Source of the DNA: Apus apus
Lineage: Eukaryota; Chordata; Aves; Apodiformes; Apodidae
Assembly (NCBI RefSeq): GCF_020740795.1
Contig: NC_067282.1
Span: forward strand, 129,885,132-129,949,131
Length of the DNA: 64,000 nt
Direction: 5' to 3'
How positions within the stretch are numbered: the stretch's first letter is position 1; each line of letters begins with the position of its first letter. The notes beneath the pieces were generated by a model. That model saw only the letters and a list, made by a program, of their open reading frames with translations. It was not told where the DNA came from and made no database searches. This document shows, piece by piece, positions 12,431 to 26,100 of the stretch. Made by a program: the position numbers and the translations under genes.

Positions 12431-13924
12431 GCAGTTGTCCCAAGCACTAGATGCCACTCTGAACTGGGGGGGAATGGGAAAGAAAAGGTAAGAAGGAAAA
12501 CAAAGACCATCAAGATAACATTTCCTGTCTAAAGGTGGGCAGAGGTGAGTAGCAGAGACTCTCCACATCAGAAACCTTATGGCTGGATTTGTAGATGTGA
12601 TTATAAAACCAAAGATCCTGTTAAAGTGGCAACTACAACCAGAAAAAAACAGTGATTTTAGGAAAGAAGAAGAGAGAAGTTACAGGGACTGGCACAGTCT
12701 GTACTTCTATACCCCAGGCAGGAACCAGCCCGGCCAGCTTTTCCCTTCAGTAGGGCTGGGGGTAAGATCTCAGCTGATGGCAAAGTGCAAACCAGTCTTT
12801 GAACATGGATTTCAGCAGCAGTGTTCTTGAGATATGTGCAGGATAAAAGTTGATAGTTATCTCCTTGTTTAAGACAAGCCAGAGACGTGAATGAAAATCC
12901 GTTTTCCAGTTTCTTTTCCAGCTCCCTCCTTATTCTCCCCAAACAGTAGCAGGAGGATCTTGCCACCCACATTTACACCGTCCTTAGGAATATGTGTGCC
13001 TATATTTGGATAATTTGGAAACCTTTGGGAACATTCTTTATTAATAAACACACTTTCTATTTTTTCCTGTATTCCCCTGTGGATTCCCTCATCTTCCTTC
13101 GCCAGCCATTGTGTATTGAGCCATTAATTACTCAACTGCAAGGCAATCCCTGGAACTCCAGGAATCCTGTCCTGGTGAAGTACTTAGCACAGGAGGGGGA
13201 AATTACTCTCTCAACTTAGAGACCAATTGTCTGTTCAGTCAGCTCCAGGCCTGCAGTGTTACAGTCAAGCTGTTTTGTCTGGAAGGCAGAAATAGGGGAA
13301 ACTCAAAAGGTTCTGCTCAGAAAACTCTCCAATCTGTTGTATGTATAGGGGACAAGGACAAGAAGAAGGAACAACTTCACATGAGTCTCTTGCTGTTTAC
13401 TAAAAATACTGCCAACATGATGCTTCTGATAATTTTGTTTGCAGTACTGGGCCAGAAGGAGGAAGTCCAGATGGGTGAGGAGATATAAAAAGCATTTGTT
13501 TTTCTTCTACTTGTGACATGTTGTGTAACTGCAGTCCTGGAGAGAGCTGCCAGTGAGGAGCATCATTAGGGTCTGCTCTATGTTTCCCAGGTAGGTACCC
13601 TGGGAGAATGCAATGCAGCTCACCTTGCCATCCCACTGCCATTCTCTCTGAGGGGCTTGAGTCTAGGATGAAGTTATAATTTATTTTCCCTGCCCATCTA
13701 GTCCATGGATTGTTAACCTACCCAATCAGTTATCCACTGGAGATCAGGTTAAGACAAAACACATTCACTTACTAGTCTCTTAACAGCTGCCAGATATCAA
13801 AACTATTTTGCCCACTATCATCCTCTGAATGTAAATTAAGATACTGCAAAAGTAGCTCAAGTGATCTGATGTAGTTTTGCTTAAGCATGAAAGTTGAAAT
13901 TTTAAAAAGTCAAAAGTCTTTAGC
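12431..13924. other. Intergenic, no supported gene
   Basis: Unique AT-leaning sequence without recognisable features. Confidence 0.6.
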
Positions 13925-14036
13925 CTTTGAGATATTCAAAACTCAACTAGACATGGCTCTCTGAACAACCTGCTCTGGCTGACTCTGCTCTCAGCAGAAC
14001 AGCTTGACCAGATGATCTCCATTAGGTGTCTTCTGT
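13925..14036 (+). mobile_element. Diverged CR1 3'-end fragment
   Basis: Plus-strand GAGATATTCAAAACTCAAC, CTGAACAACCTGCTCTGGCT, and GACCAGATGATCTCCATTAG follow the order of an older CR1 3' end. No tail is preserved. Confidence 0.7.
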
Positions 14037-14924
14037 CCTCATCAGTCCTCGGATTTTGTGGCAGTGCACGGACTCTCCTGGGACCACATTCCCTCTAACA
14101 GCCTTTCAAGGCTTCTGTGTCTCCAAATTTTTTCTCCTCTATGGGTCAATCAGACTCTATGGGTCTGGCCTGTCATTCTTCATGCTACAACACACAAAGC
14201 CATTTTGTTATTTTTACAAGACATTAAGGAGGGGAATGTGCTGCTTTTCTGCACATGCAGCAGAAAACGGAAGGAAAACAGTACAGAACTATAAGGATTT
14301 TAGTAATTAATCCTTCATCTTCTATATTTGTAGGATACATGCAAATTAAGAGTAACAGCTCAGCCTCTCTGAACCCACCTGTCAGGGCTGAAGGTTCTGT
14401 CACACTTGGTGGAGGAGTTCATGTGTGGGAACTTCGGGGTTAGGGACAACATCTAGAGTTAAGTAGAAGATAATTGTACAGTAAAGTCCTACAGGTGAAA
14501 AGCTCTACTATCTTTTACAACATCTTTGAGCCTAGCCCTTCTACCCAGGCTATTTCCCCTCTCATCAAAAGGTGTAAGAAAAAACAAACAAACAAACAAC
14601 CCTACTAACCACAAAGAAAAAAACACCAAGGAGTTTGAAGCTTAAGAAAGGCAATTCTCATGTTTAAGGGACAGCACTGAGGGCCAAGAAAAGGGAATAA
14701 ACCCCTGCTTTCTTTGGAAAGTCACTGCCCTGCTATTATCTTCACTACACAAGGGGGCTAATAGCTAACTTCCAGAAATATTTTGAAGGTTAAAGGAAGT
14801 GATGTCTGGCAGATCATTTGGAATCTACAACAGAAAGTTGCTGTAGGGGAGCTAAGCACCGTGACACGCTCAGGGGTTGTGTGGCGACTAGAATTTAGGC
14901 CTTTCTACAGCATGTTGTGCCACC
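14037..14924. other. Intergenic, no supported gene
   Basis: Only the (AAAC)4 run stands out. Confidence 0.55.
14583..14599 (+). repeat. (AAAC)4 microsatellite
   Basis: Four AAAC/CAAA units. Confidence 0.85.
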
Positions 14925-15095
14925 CCCACCTCAGCCATATTTATCCTGACAACACTCCTGTGAGGCTGAGCAGTGCTGTTTACCTATTAACTCACGGGGA
15001 ACAGAAACTCAGATGTCTGAGTGACTCGTCCAAGGTCACCCAGTGACTCTCCAGATCTAATGTTCTTGCGACTAAACTTTCCTTCCTCTTGCCTG
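14925..15095 (+). mobile_element. MIR-like (CORE-SINE) fragment
   Basis: The plus strand shows the conserved MIR order: TTATCCTGACAACACTCCTG, TGAGGCTGAGCAGTGCTG, a diverged GGGGAACAGAAACTC, then the hallmark GACTCGTCCAAGGTCACCCA. Known: MIR CORE-SINEs were active early in amniotes, and old copies persist in birds. The assignment is by motif order only. Confidence 0.65.
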
Positions 15096-17821
15096 CACAA
15101 GAGATTTGTTTCCCCTCTGTCCATTGCAGCTGCCATAGGGCAAGTTTCACATGTAGAAAGCAGAGAGGCTTCTCTGATCCAACCACACAAGCAAAAGGAT
15201 CTCAGTGACTCTACTAGTGGAAATTCCTAGTGCAGATACTGTCTCTTTGTATCGACTAGTTCATACTGGACTGTGTGCTGACTCTGTTATCTCCCCACAT
15301 CTCATTCAGGTTTTAGGCTTCTGTTCTACACCAAGTAGGTGGTAACAGGGGCAAAGTACAGCGCTGTGTGTGGGCTGAGGCACTCACCAGTGTAAAGCCA
15401 ATCTTCCTGAACAGAAATTACTTGTCTGAGAACTTGTGCCTTACTGAAAGGTTCTTCTGGATTTGCGTTTTTTGTTTACTACTCCTAAAGGTTACTCAGT
15501 GGACTGACTGGATCACAAAAGGGGAGGAATAAGGCAAGTGCCATAGAAAAAATCTTTGGCAACAGGAGAGATCTTGTTTCTGCCAGAAGCAGCTACTAGC
15601 TATAGGCAGCCGAGGGAAAATGTTTTGCTAGAGCTGTGTCCTTACACAAGAAAATGAACCTTTATTTCCCAGTACTAAGCAGGTCCAACACACTGTCTGC
15701 CTTATGACCCTTTGCTGATGATTCCCTCAGCTGCAGTGCTGCAGGGTGTCAGCAGAGCTGTGCGCAGCTCCACACTGGCTATCCCAGAGCAGATGCAGGT
15801 CTGAGGAGCTGCAGGGGCTGGGACTACTTGCAGCCAGCTCAGAAGTTGGGCCACACCTTCCTCTTCTATTCCTAAAACACCCCACAACAGCCACTTGAAA
15901 AGGTCAACTGTCATCTGTCAGCTGAAAATGATACACAAATAATCCTGAGCACAGTATCAGCCACCACAGAGGCATATTGCTCAATCCTGAGCTGTTCAAC
16001 TGGTCAAATTAGTAACACATCTTTCAACATGGTATGAATATTGCCTTACCAGGTAAAGCTGAGCAGTGGAACGTGGTCTGTAGCATTCAACTTCTTCAGG
16101 ACAGGAAGACTCAGAAAGAACTGTGACCCCCAAGGACAGGAATACTATTAGGACTTCTGGAGGAAATGTAAATGGAGCCTGGGAGGGCTCCAAAAGGGGC
16201 AGGCAGTCTTTTCCTCTCCCTCATTTAAGCCTCTGCTCCCCACTTAGTCTCCTCTCTGTGAGGCCAGAACCTGACCCTGGGAGACTTTTATTTACTGGTG
16301 GAAGCTGCACCTTCATGCACAAGTGGGAGGCCCAAATCACCTCTTGGACAAAATGGCACTTTGCCAGCCCCACAACATGCCCTACCCCCACCCCCAGCGC
16401 TTTGGCCCCAGAGCTCTGCCATGCTTTGGCACCTTGGTATGGGGAGACAGGGAGAGAAGACTATTACCAGGCAGAGGGAGAGCAAGGGGAGCACAGCCTG
16501 CCTCTGGGATAAGCCCCCTGGCACGAGCACAGAGACCTGCAGGGAGCTGGGACATGCAGCAAGGGGACAGGGCTGGAGGGAAAGGCGCAGAAGAGCTGGG
16601 CAGCACCCTGTCCTGACGTGCACCTTGCGCAGCACAGCCCTGCTCCTCATCAGGGACACTGCAGCACTATCAGCAGCTGCTCCTATTACTGTCACCTTCG
16701 CTTCAAGCCAAGGTACTCCCACAGGCACTGCTGCCTCCAGCTAAAGGTTCTCCACCACTGTGAGCAGCTGGCACAGCTCTGCAAGCATGGACTTGGTGGA
16801 AGCTGCTGAACCGTCACATCCATTTGATGTCGCAACAGCACGTCAGGGCCAGGTCACGGTTTGAACAGGGAGCTCTAGTTCTGATGTTTAGGTCCATTGT
16901 ACACATGCCTGATAAAGCATGCTTTGCTCTTGCTGTGCATGAGTGCATATTCTCATACACCAGTGAGATGAGGGCAGGGAGTTCTACATCAACCGAGTCA
17001 AATAATTTATTTTCCGCTGCAGACACAACCGAGTCAGGGAGCCCCCATCCTCCTGACCCCTCACATGGCACGTGTTGTGGTGCCATCTCTAGGAAGCCTG
17101 AAAGCTGGGACAAGACTACAGCCTACCTACCAGCCATACCTCAGGAGAAGAGCAGGGCAGACATCCTAGGAGAATCCCAAGGCACACGGGCTCCCCACAG
17201 AGGACTCTTACTTACTGAAAGCACATGGTGGGTGACAGATGGCTGCTTATCTAAAAGAACTGATCATCAGCTGATACTGAATTGCAACCATGTTTTAGTT
17301 AGCTCGCTGAGTAAACGGACTTTTCTTTGTTTGGTTTCAAACCACCTGTAGCTGCTCTGAGTTTCCATTGTAAACTCTGCCTGACACAATAATGCCATTA
17401 TTCACACAGGCATTGAATATTGAATCTGGCCAGGTGGGGCTTATACCATTAGCTTTTGTGTTTGCTTGGATATTACACATGGTCATGCAAACTTTAAATC
17501 CAATGGAGATACAAATGCAACTGAAGTACAAAACCCTAATATGGTTACGTGCTCCATGGGAGCAGACCACAAGTTATTGATTTCTGGGGTGAAAAATGCA
17601 GGACACTTTCCAGAGAAATTGTATTTGGCTGCATTCAGGGCATTTCAGTTGTCAGAATGCTGAGTTTCCAGCTGAGGAGATCCCCAGCATTCAGTCTGAG
17701 CTGATCAGCAACTTATGAGTAATAAAAGATTCAACCTAAATTGGTAACTCCCAGTTATTACTGTATATGTATACATGCATCTATATGTAGGTGTGCATGC
17801 ATGTTTGAACTACAGCAAGGC

Positions 17822-17890
<69 letters not shown>

Positions 17891-19452
17891 TGCATGGCTG
17901 TATGCATCCTTATACATGTCTATGAATACGTATGTTCAGACAATGCATTTGATAAATACAAATAGCATGATCACCTAGAATTAATAATTAGAAGGACAAG
18001 TACTTTGAAATACAATAATTCATACAGGAAATATTCTGTATAGCCTACGCTATAGATGAAAGCTATGGTAGAATCCTTATACCAGAAAAGACAGGGTAGG
18101 CCAAAATGCTTAGAGAATTTAGGCACTGGGATCTCAAGCCACTGAAACACCCACCCCTTTTGCCTACCCCACTACTAGCTGAGCTCCTCAGTGATCTACG
18201 TTTCTGGCTCTGGCCACAACATGGATATCCCAGGCCCTGACAGGCAGCTGAGCAACCCCAGGCGTCTGCCTGAAGTCCAGCCAAGCTCCAGAGCTGGGGC
18301 TGGGAAGCTGATCAGCTGCATCTGCTCAGCAGAGACGTGACACCTGAACACCAGCTCGGGATCAGCACTCAGGGCAGCATCTGCCACCACTGCCTTTCTG
18401 AATGAGGAGGACAGTAGACCCTAACACGAGCGGTAGGAGCACCTCCCAGATATGATGCCTAGGTTGTCTTCATGGCAGGGTTAAAACTACTGTGCCTTCA
18501 GAAACGATCTAATGACCAGCCTCTGTAGGCTTTTCTGGACGTGCATCTTCTCCTCTTTGAAACAGCGATGTCAACACAAAACATTCATTTAACCATCAAA
18601 GAGCTGAGAACTGAAATACTGCTCTGGAGTAGTGACTGGTGAATCCTATACTCTTAGTCCCAGCCCCAAAATTATTGCTGATTTTTATCCACTGAAAATG
18701 TGTTGGAAAGTACACAGGGGTAGAGTAGAAGTAATACATAGGATCAGGGACCAGGGCTTTCCCTCATCAGCAAATACCCTAAGTCATAGGCTACAGAAAC
18801 CAGCTTACTTGCTCTTTTTCTGTCTGCAGGAATCTGGCAGCCTCTGGTGCACATTAGCATAGATCTAACAAGAGATGTCCTGAAGCAATGTTTCTCTGGA
18901 CTTAGGACAAATTTGAACCTGTTTGGTGTCCAGTGTGTCAGTCACTGAAGTTTCAGAGGAGGCTTCTATTGATGATGGGTTTGAAAACAAGGTGTACTGT
19001 ATTTTGTGAGATATCCATGCTACTCTGCCTCATTTTTGGATCTGCTGAAGCTCAGGCAGGAGCTGGCAATGAAACAGCTCCAATGAAGGCAAGTCCTTAG
19101 GGAGCTTTTGGTCATTTGTGCTGAAATATGCATGTGCATGTACTGTGAGCAGCACACCCAGAAGATCTCCGACACGCTGAACTTACTGAATAGGCACCGC
19201 ACAAATGACAAGCCTATGTGACACAAACTGCTCCAACCAAGTTCAGAGGAATCTGGGGATTTTAGTCCAAAGTCCTCAGATTTCACCTGGTTAAGTGTTT
19301 CAGCTGGAAAAAGGGGGCATTTCTGGGAAAAAATGGACAGCAATAGCTGTATTTGCAGAGCAAACAAAGATGCTTGCATCCAGGACAAGATGGATGCAAG
19401 GTGGAAGAGTTTTGACCAAAATCTAAGATTTAAGAAACAAAACTGAATTAAT
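15096..19452. other. Intergenic, no supported gene
   Basis: It contains the (GATA)n array. A GC-richer patch at about 16.2-16.8 kb gives overlapping open frames on both strands up to 148 codons. None has a recognisable domain. Confidence 0.55.
17822..17890 (+). repeat. (GATA)n microsatellite, about 17 uninterrupted copies
   Basis: A perfect GATA/TAGA run of 69 bases, flanked on both sides by ATGCAT/TATGTA-type alternating sequence. Perfect repeats of this length are usually polymorphic. Confidence 0.98.
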
Positions 19453-20105
19453 GGAATCACAGAATCATTTTGGATGGAAAAGACCTCCAAAAGCATCAGG
19501 TCCAACCATTAACCCAACACTGCCAATTCCACCACTAAACCATGTCCTCAAGCATCATGTCTAAACATCTTTTAAATACCTCCAGGGATGGTGACTCAAC
19601 CACTGCCCCGGGCAGCCTGTTCCAGTGCTTGCTAACCCTTTTGGCGAATAACTTTTTTCTAATATCCAACCTAAACCTCCGCTGGCAGAACTTGAGACCA
19701 TTTCCTCTTATTCTATCATTTGTTACTAGGGAGAATAAAACCAACATCCCCCTCACTACAACCTCCTTTCAGGTAGTTGTAGAGAGCAATAAGGTCTCCC
19801 CTCAGCCTCCTTTTCTCCAGACTAAGTAACACCAGTTCTGTCAGCCACTCCTTTGAAGACCTGTGCTCCAGAACCTTCATCAGCTTCATTGCCCTCCTCT
19901 GGACTTGCTCTAGGACCAAAATGTCCTTTTTATAGAGAGGGGCCCAAAACTCAACACAGTATTTGAGGTGAGGCCTCACCAGTGCTGAGTACAGAGAGAC
20001 AATCACTTCCATACTCCTGCTGGCCATGCTATTCCTGATACAAGCCAGAATGCCATTTGCCTTCTTGGCTACCTGGGCACACTGCTGGCTCATATTCAGC
20101 CATAT
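19453..20105 (-). mobile_element. CR1 LINE fragment, 0.65 kb
   Basis: The 3' end is at 19453 (GAATCACAGAATCATTTTGG on +). Minus-strand reading gives two open pieces (19535-19756 and 19716-20093) with [37 protein letters not shown] and [20 protein letters not shown], all CR1 C-terminal signatures. The 5' end is truncated near 20105. Confidence 0.92.
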
Positions 20106-23100
20106 TCATGAACAATCTCCTAAATAATTAGGGGCACATATTATCTTTCTCAGATGCAAAATTCCCTCTATGCAGAAATTTTTGGCTGGGGGAAGGAATC
20201 AATTCACTTCATTGAAAGCACTTGGTAAAGGTTTATACATGTGACAAAAAAGGACATTGGTTTTCTTAGCTAGACCAGTGAAATGCTTAGTTCTTTTGTA
20301 ACAAGACTTCTTTACAAGAGTAACATGGCTTTTTGAATGGATGTCCTAGGTTGCATCAGACTTATTATTAAGGTCCTGGTTTACAAGGAATCCCATGTGA
20401 TTACAGCACAGCAGCAGAATCTGTTTTGACTGTTTACTGTACATACCATGCTCCATACATGCATATTGCATGTGAAGGCCACATCCCAGTCCTAGGGTGC
20501 CCTAACTCCAGCACTGAGGTACAGACCGAACAGGAGCAGCAATAGAAAGAAGAGAATTAACCTTCCAGACATGAGCAGCACCTCACTGAAGTCAGCTGAA
20601 GAGGCCCCATTTGCAAACTATCTGAAAATAAGGCTCTTTTTCAACAGTGACTCAGCCACCTCCAGCACAGGTGCCAAAGGCAGTACCTGGCAGATCCCAA
20701 AGAGCCACAGAAAGAGGAGATGAACAAAATCATCAGTCTATCTGTGATCCTAAGCTTCCCGAGGCCACCTGGTGTGCCTGTGGAAATGGCTAGATTCAGT
20801 CTCCTCTGAATGCAGACTTGTCTCAAAACAAGACAGAGAAGAGATGGGTCAGCAAGGAAGGATTTTTTTTTTTCCAGCCAACAGAAAATATTGTCATTTG
20901 ATGGGCTTGTAGTAAACATAAATTAACAAGCAGGTCATGGTTCAGACCCTGAAACTTCACAGCAGCAGCAGCTACTAAAGAGTAATGGTGGGGATTTCCC
21001 TTCTATGCTGAAACTGGAGCTATAATTAGAAGATATTATCTTCCTAGCAGACAAAATTGCTCAGCTCCACAATGCCTGCTACTGCTGATTCTGGAAGTTC
21101 CCCCATATATTTATTTATTTACAGGAAAGCAAAGATCCAAACTCTGTTTTCTTTGCTGAAGCAAAACTTCCCATCACTCCATGGGAACCCTGTGGCAAGT
21201 AGCTCAGGATTAGCCTTCTAGATTCTGGGAATAAGAAGATACTTGATTATTTACATTGTTTTGCTCTCTCCTTCCCCCTTTACTTCCATCCCTCAGGGAC
21301 TCGCTCTATTTTGAGTGATGAGCTGCAAACAACACAATATACGTTACAAATCGTGAGAGCAAAGACAATGGGCAATTGTTTTGAAAATATTAAGCACTAT
21401 GTAATCACTCCCTTCACCAGTACCAAGAAATCCCTTCAACTCCCAAACAAGCTCCCAGTTACTGAATTTACACCTAACACAGAAGGGCCAGGTCTTCCTC
21501 CAAGCTCCTTTAGGCAAAAAGAGGATGGCTGAGGTCTAGTCTCAAGACTCATTTCCCAGCTAGGTTCTCCACCCCACGCCCAGCTTCCCTGGGCAACTGT
21601 CGTCTTTGCTGGGAACATCCTTTCATCATCTTACTGTCCCATTCTCCCTGAAATGGAGTTAGCCTGTTTCCTGTAGGACAGTACTGAAAAATGTCATGCA
21701 TAATAGCCTGAACTCACTTTCAATGAAAATTTGGTTTGCATGGCATTCAGACATCATCCTGCCAATCATGCTCTCAACCTATTACTCCACCTGCCAGCAG
21801 AGAAAAAAGAAATGCACTTTTAAAGCTAATTTTCATACTAATGAGAAATATTAGACCCAGGAGCTTTCAATATTCTTGCCTTATAAAGGAAAAATGTACA
21901 GTTTTTTTACGATGGCTGTTAACAAACGCCTTGCATACCCACTGATCTCATCACAGTAACAAGAAAGGAGGCTTTACACCCCCCGATTAGAAATGCAAAC
22001 TGAAGTCATGCCGATTGCTTCAGGCCATTCTCACCTACTTTGCAGCCCTGCTCCACCTCAGGCAGCTGGGTCTCTATCTTGTTGGGAAGCTCAACTCCAG
22101 CAGAGCTGGGAAAATGGAAGGGAGGAAGGAAGGGAAGAAGGAAAGAGAGACCTTTTCTGAGAGCTGATGACAAGTGAATTTGAGTTCTCGTGTCTTGCTG
22201 TAGTCAAAAAAAAAAGAGTGTTTGTAGAGATATATTCTTTACAAGGTCAATCTTGAGCTCATTGCAGGATGAGAAGCCCAAAATATGTGTTGTTTCTTAC
22301 ATCACTGTTACCACTTTTGAGGGTGTAATTCTTTGCTTTGCATCCTGTGCTAACACACTCTCCATCTCTTTTCCAGCTGCTGGTTTAGAACCCCAGGAGC
22401 TCCCGGTGGGGAAATACTCAGCACTGACCAAACCAGAAGAATCCAACTGAGGTCAATGCAGAGAAATGTAAAGAAGGATGGCAGCACTGGCTGGTGGCTG
22501 CTGGTTTCTAACATCCAAACATTCACGGATTCCAGGAGGCAACTCCTGTCACACCCCTCATGCTATCTGCTCCCTTTAGCTGTAAAACAAAGGGCTGTGC
22601 AGTCTCAGGGGAGTGAAGGCAGGAGAAGGAGGAGTGTGAGGTGTTGTAACAGGACACTTTTATATCTTTCTCATGGCATGGCATTGCTGATTTGCCAGAC
22701 TTGGAACTCACATTAACCTAAGCAGCATGTGTGTGCCTCTCCAAGCTCTGTAAAGGTCTTCCCTCAGAGGCTTGAAGCCACTTTCCTTAACCCTTATCCC
22801 AAGGACAGAGCTACCCGTGCTGACAGGGCTCTTGGGGAAGCCAGGAGGGGAAGAGCATAGACAGCCCCCCAAAAAAACTGTAAAAATCATGAGGATGTCC
22901 CTACAATGGAAAATTAACGTGTGAATCAGTTAAGAAACAGTTGAGATGTAAGGTCTGTCTGACAGCAGAGGTTTAACAGAAACGGCGAGCTTGGCTCAGC
23001 AGCAAGGGAGGCTGTGGGCTGCTGCTTTGAGGAAGAAGTATTATTTTGAGTTTTCATCTGTACTTAGTGGCAAAAACCAGAGAGAAGTGGGCTCCCTCTT

Positions 23101-26100
23101 GACTCTCCCTTGGCCTGGTGAGAGGAGGTCATGGCTGTAGCATCACCTGAGCTTTTGGTTCCACGTGACCTCTTGGTGAAGGCTACAAACTACCACGTTG
23201 CAAACCACAGGAGAAGTTTCTCCTCACTTGACACCTGCCCTCTCACAAACACCTCCCGAGAAGTCTAACTGTGTCTCTGCCAAAATAAGTATTACTTGCA
23301 CCTCACCTACGGATGTCAGGAGTAATTTCAGACCACTCTTCTGACATATTTAGTAATCTGAAGAGGCCAACTAGATATAATAGCAATGTTACCATCTACG
23401 TATTTGGATGCTTAAATAACTGCAGCCCCTTAGCCTGTGTACACACATTCTCTTGTAGCTGCAGCCGTGCTTGTTAAAGAGATTAGGGCAGCTTGTCCAC
23501 AGCTGCTCTTCAACCCCCTGCCAAAGCTGCCAGGTCTGTCTGGTTATCTGTTGACATGAGCAGTTCCAAATGCTTTCCAGCCTGAAGGAGAGGAACCAGG
23601 AAAGAATCGCTGCTTAGACCACTGCAATTAAACTGGTTTATGTCAAAATAACCCAAAGCTTTGTTCAGGACCCTGACCAAACCTGAATTTCTTTGGAGCC
23701 TGGAAAAAAAGGTACCACTTTAACAGTAACCTCACTGCTTGGTGCAAAATAACAGACCTCTGACCTAAACTAAATGACTCTGCTAAATTACACTGGTTTT
23801 AAACCCAGAGAGGTTAGAGCCATGTGCACTGATAAACTGGAAACTTGCTTTATAAGCACTGGAATGCTATATGAAAGTTTGTATTGCTGTGTCTCCAGGC
23901 TGAATGCAATTACCATGCTTGCTTAAAATTTTCAGCCCTTAGATGAGGGAACTGATTCTTCTCACTTTTCCAGCAGTATAAATCAGTATTTCCTACACTT
24001 GAAGGATATGAGACTATGTTCAGTGCACAGGATCCCAGACATGACATTCACTGGTTGGTACACATTCCCAAACAGCCAGGGACATGGCCCAAGCATGTAG
24101 GCAATGTAGCACAAGGGGGCTTTCCATATCCTTACACCATGTATGAACTGCAGATGACGATAGCACTACGTATGGGGTGGTACTACAGATAATGCTAGAA
24201 GGAGCCCTACCAGAAGGTAGGATTCTCAGATGCATCATGGCTTGTATCACCCAGCTGAAGGCACCAGACATCTCCTGCCACGTGATCTTACAGTATTTTC
24301 TCACTGCTCTTGAAGATACCTGAGAAGTCTGATTTAGTGAAAGACAGGAAAATCAAGTCAACTTGATTCGCCACAGCTTTGCATTGTAGGACTCTTCTAC
24401 CTTTTGTATGAAGCAGATGTAAAAAAGCTGTTCCTTGTTATTACTTCTGGTTTGAATGTGATTTCCCTGACCAATTTGATTTCTTATGGTAAATGACTAG
24501 GCTCCAAGCTTGCCAACACTTACATATATTTGTGGTTAATTTATAAGTGAGCATGTTGGTTCCGCTGAAATTCGTAAGACACTTGGGTAAAATTAAGAGT
24601 TCAAGATCAGGCCCTTCAGGATGATCTGCCAACAAAGTGATTGCAGTATCATGACAGTCCAGCCTGGATGCAACACCATAATTTCATGCTCTATGTTGGA
24701 AGATACGGGTATTTGCAGATGAATATACAAATGCATACGCACACCATCAAACTACTTGGTGACCAATTTTAATGCATTTTTTGGATATTCAGATAATACT
24801 GATTGCCTTTTTTTTTTTTTGCCCCATATTGCCTTTACCTTGTCAGAGTTTAAGAATCTGTGTTTCTTTTGTCTATGATATTTCTGCTTCTTACACTCTT
24901 TAATGCAGAGCCAAGTGGTCAAAGCAAATCAGCGCAGGCTTGGATGTTTTACCTCAGCTTTAGACCATCACCAGTCCATTGCCCTCAGGTCACTTTTGCC
25001 CCTGATTTGCAAAAAAGACTTGAGAGGAGAATCAGGTTGGCATATCTTAAGGCAGATACATTTAACCACAGACTCCTAACAGAGACCTGAAGTAAACACT
25101 TCAAAAATACGTCTCCGTTATTGAGGTGTCTGTTTCCTACTTTCAGAAGTGATTTGGGTCCACATTTTAAAGGGACTTAGGTATGTCAGGATACACCTTG
25201 AAGTTAAAGCTCTGACATTGGTATTGAGACTGGCTATTTGGGACAGCTAGTCCAAAACATCCATCAATAAGCTCCAGAGCCACAGCTGCCTTTGCTCCTG
25301 GTTCGGGAGCAACCAGGAGTAAAGAAACCAGGCTGATGGTTCAGGATCCTGAGAGGGATACAACTGAACCTTTCAAAAGCTTCAGAACTGGCAAAAATAC
25401 TACTTTATCCTTCCTAGCACTGGGAACTACAGGTCAACAAAAGAGTGGGAAAGGCCAAATAACAGCTCCAGCAACATTAGCTGGAGCACATTGGCTGTTC
25501 CCCTCCTGGGAAAACACACTTCATCTGAATGCTACCTGGTTCCTTTCCCCACTAAACTGTGCCAGGCAAGCAAACTGTAGTGTCCCTGTGTTGACCTAAC
25601 CAAGAGGCTGGAACAGCCAAATGGACATGAATTGTGCTGACAAGTCACGGGGGCAGCCCCAGAGGGAACAGCAAGGGAGATGTCATGGAGGTGAGGGAGG
25701 CTGGCTGAGGGAGGCTAGCAGAGGGAGGGAAGGGGAGCTCAAAACAGGACCCTGCATGAGGGCTGCAGGGTCACATAGAGCTCCACAGGGGCTTAGGACT
25801 GGGAGAAGGAAGGAAAACAGCACAGGTGGCAGCTTGGGGATACGGACCAACCTGAATGAATCACCCAGGACTAGGATGGCTGGGAAAAAGAGTAGGAAGA
25901 AGAGAAGAGAGAATGCAAAGCCCAGGAAAGAGGGGACAAGGGGGCTAACAGGGCATAGCTGGGAGTTTTACAGGGGAAGCTCAGAGGGGATAGTAAGGTA
26001 TAGACAGGGATGAAGATCCATCACAGTTGAAATGCTGGTGTGGTATGATAAGGAGCGGAGGGGCAGGAGCCACGTTCCTGGGAAGAGCCAAGAGACTGTC

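Noticed and set aside
25621..26013. 130-codon basic frame rich in R, K, G and E
   Set aside because: It comes from an A/G-rich patch, with no domain and no gene context.
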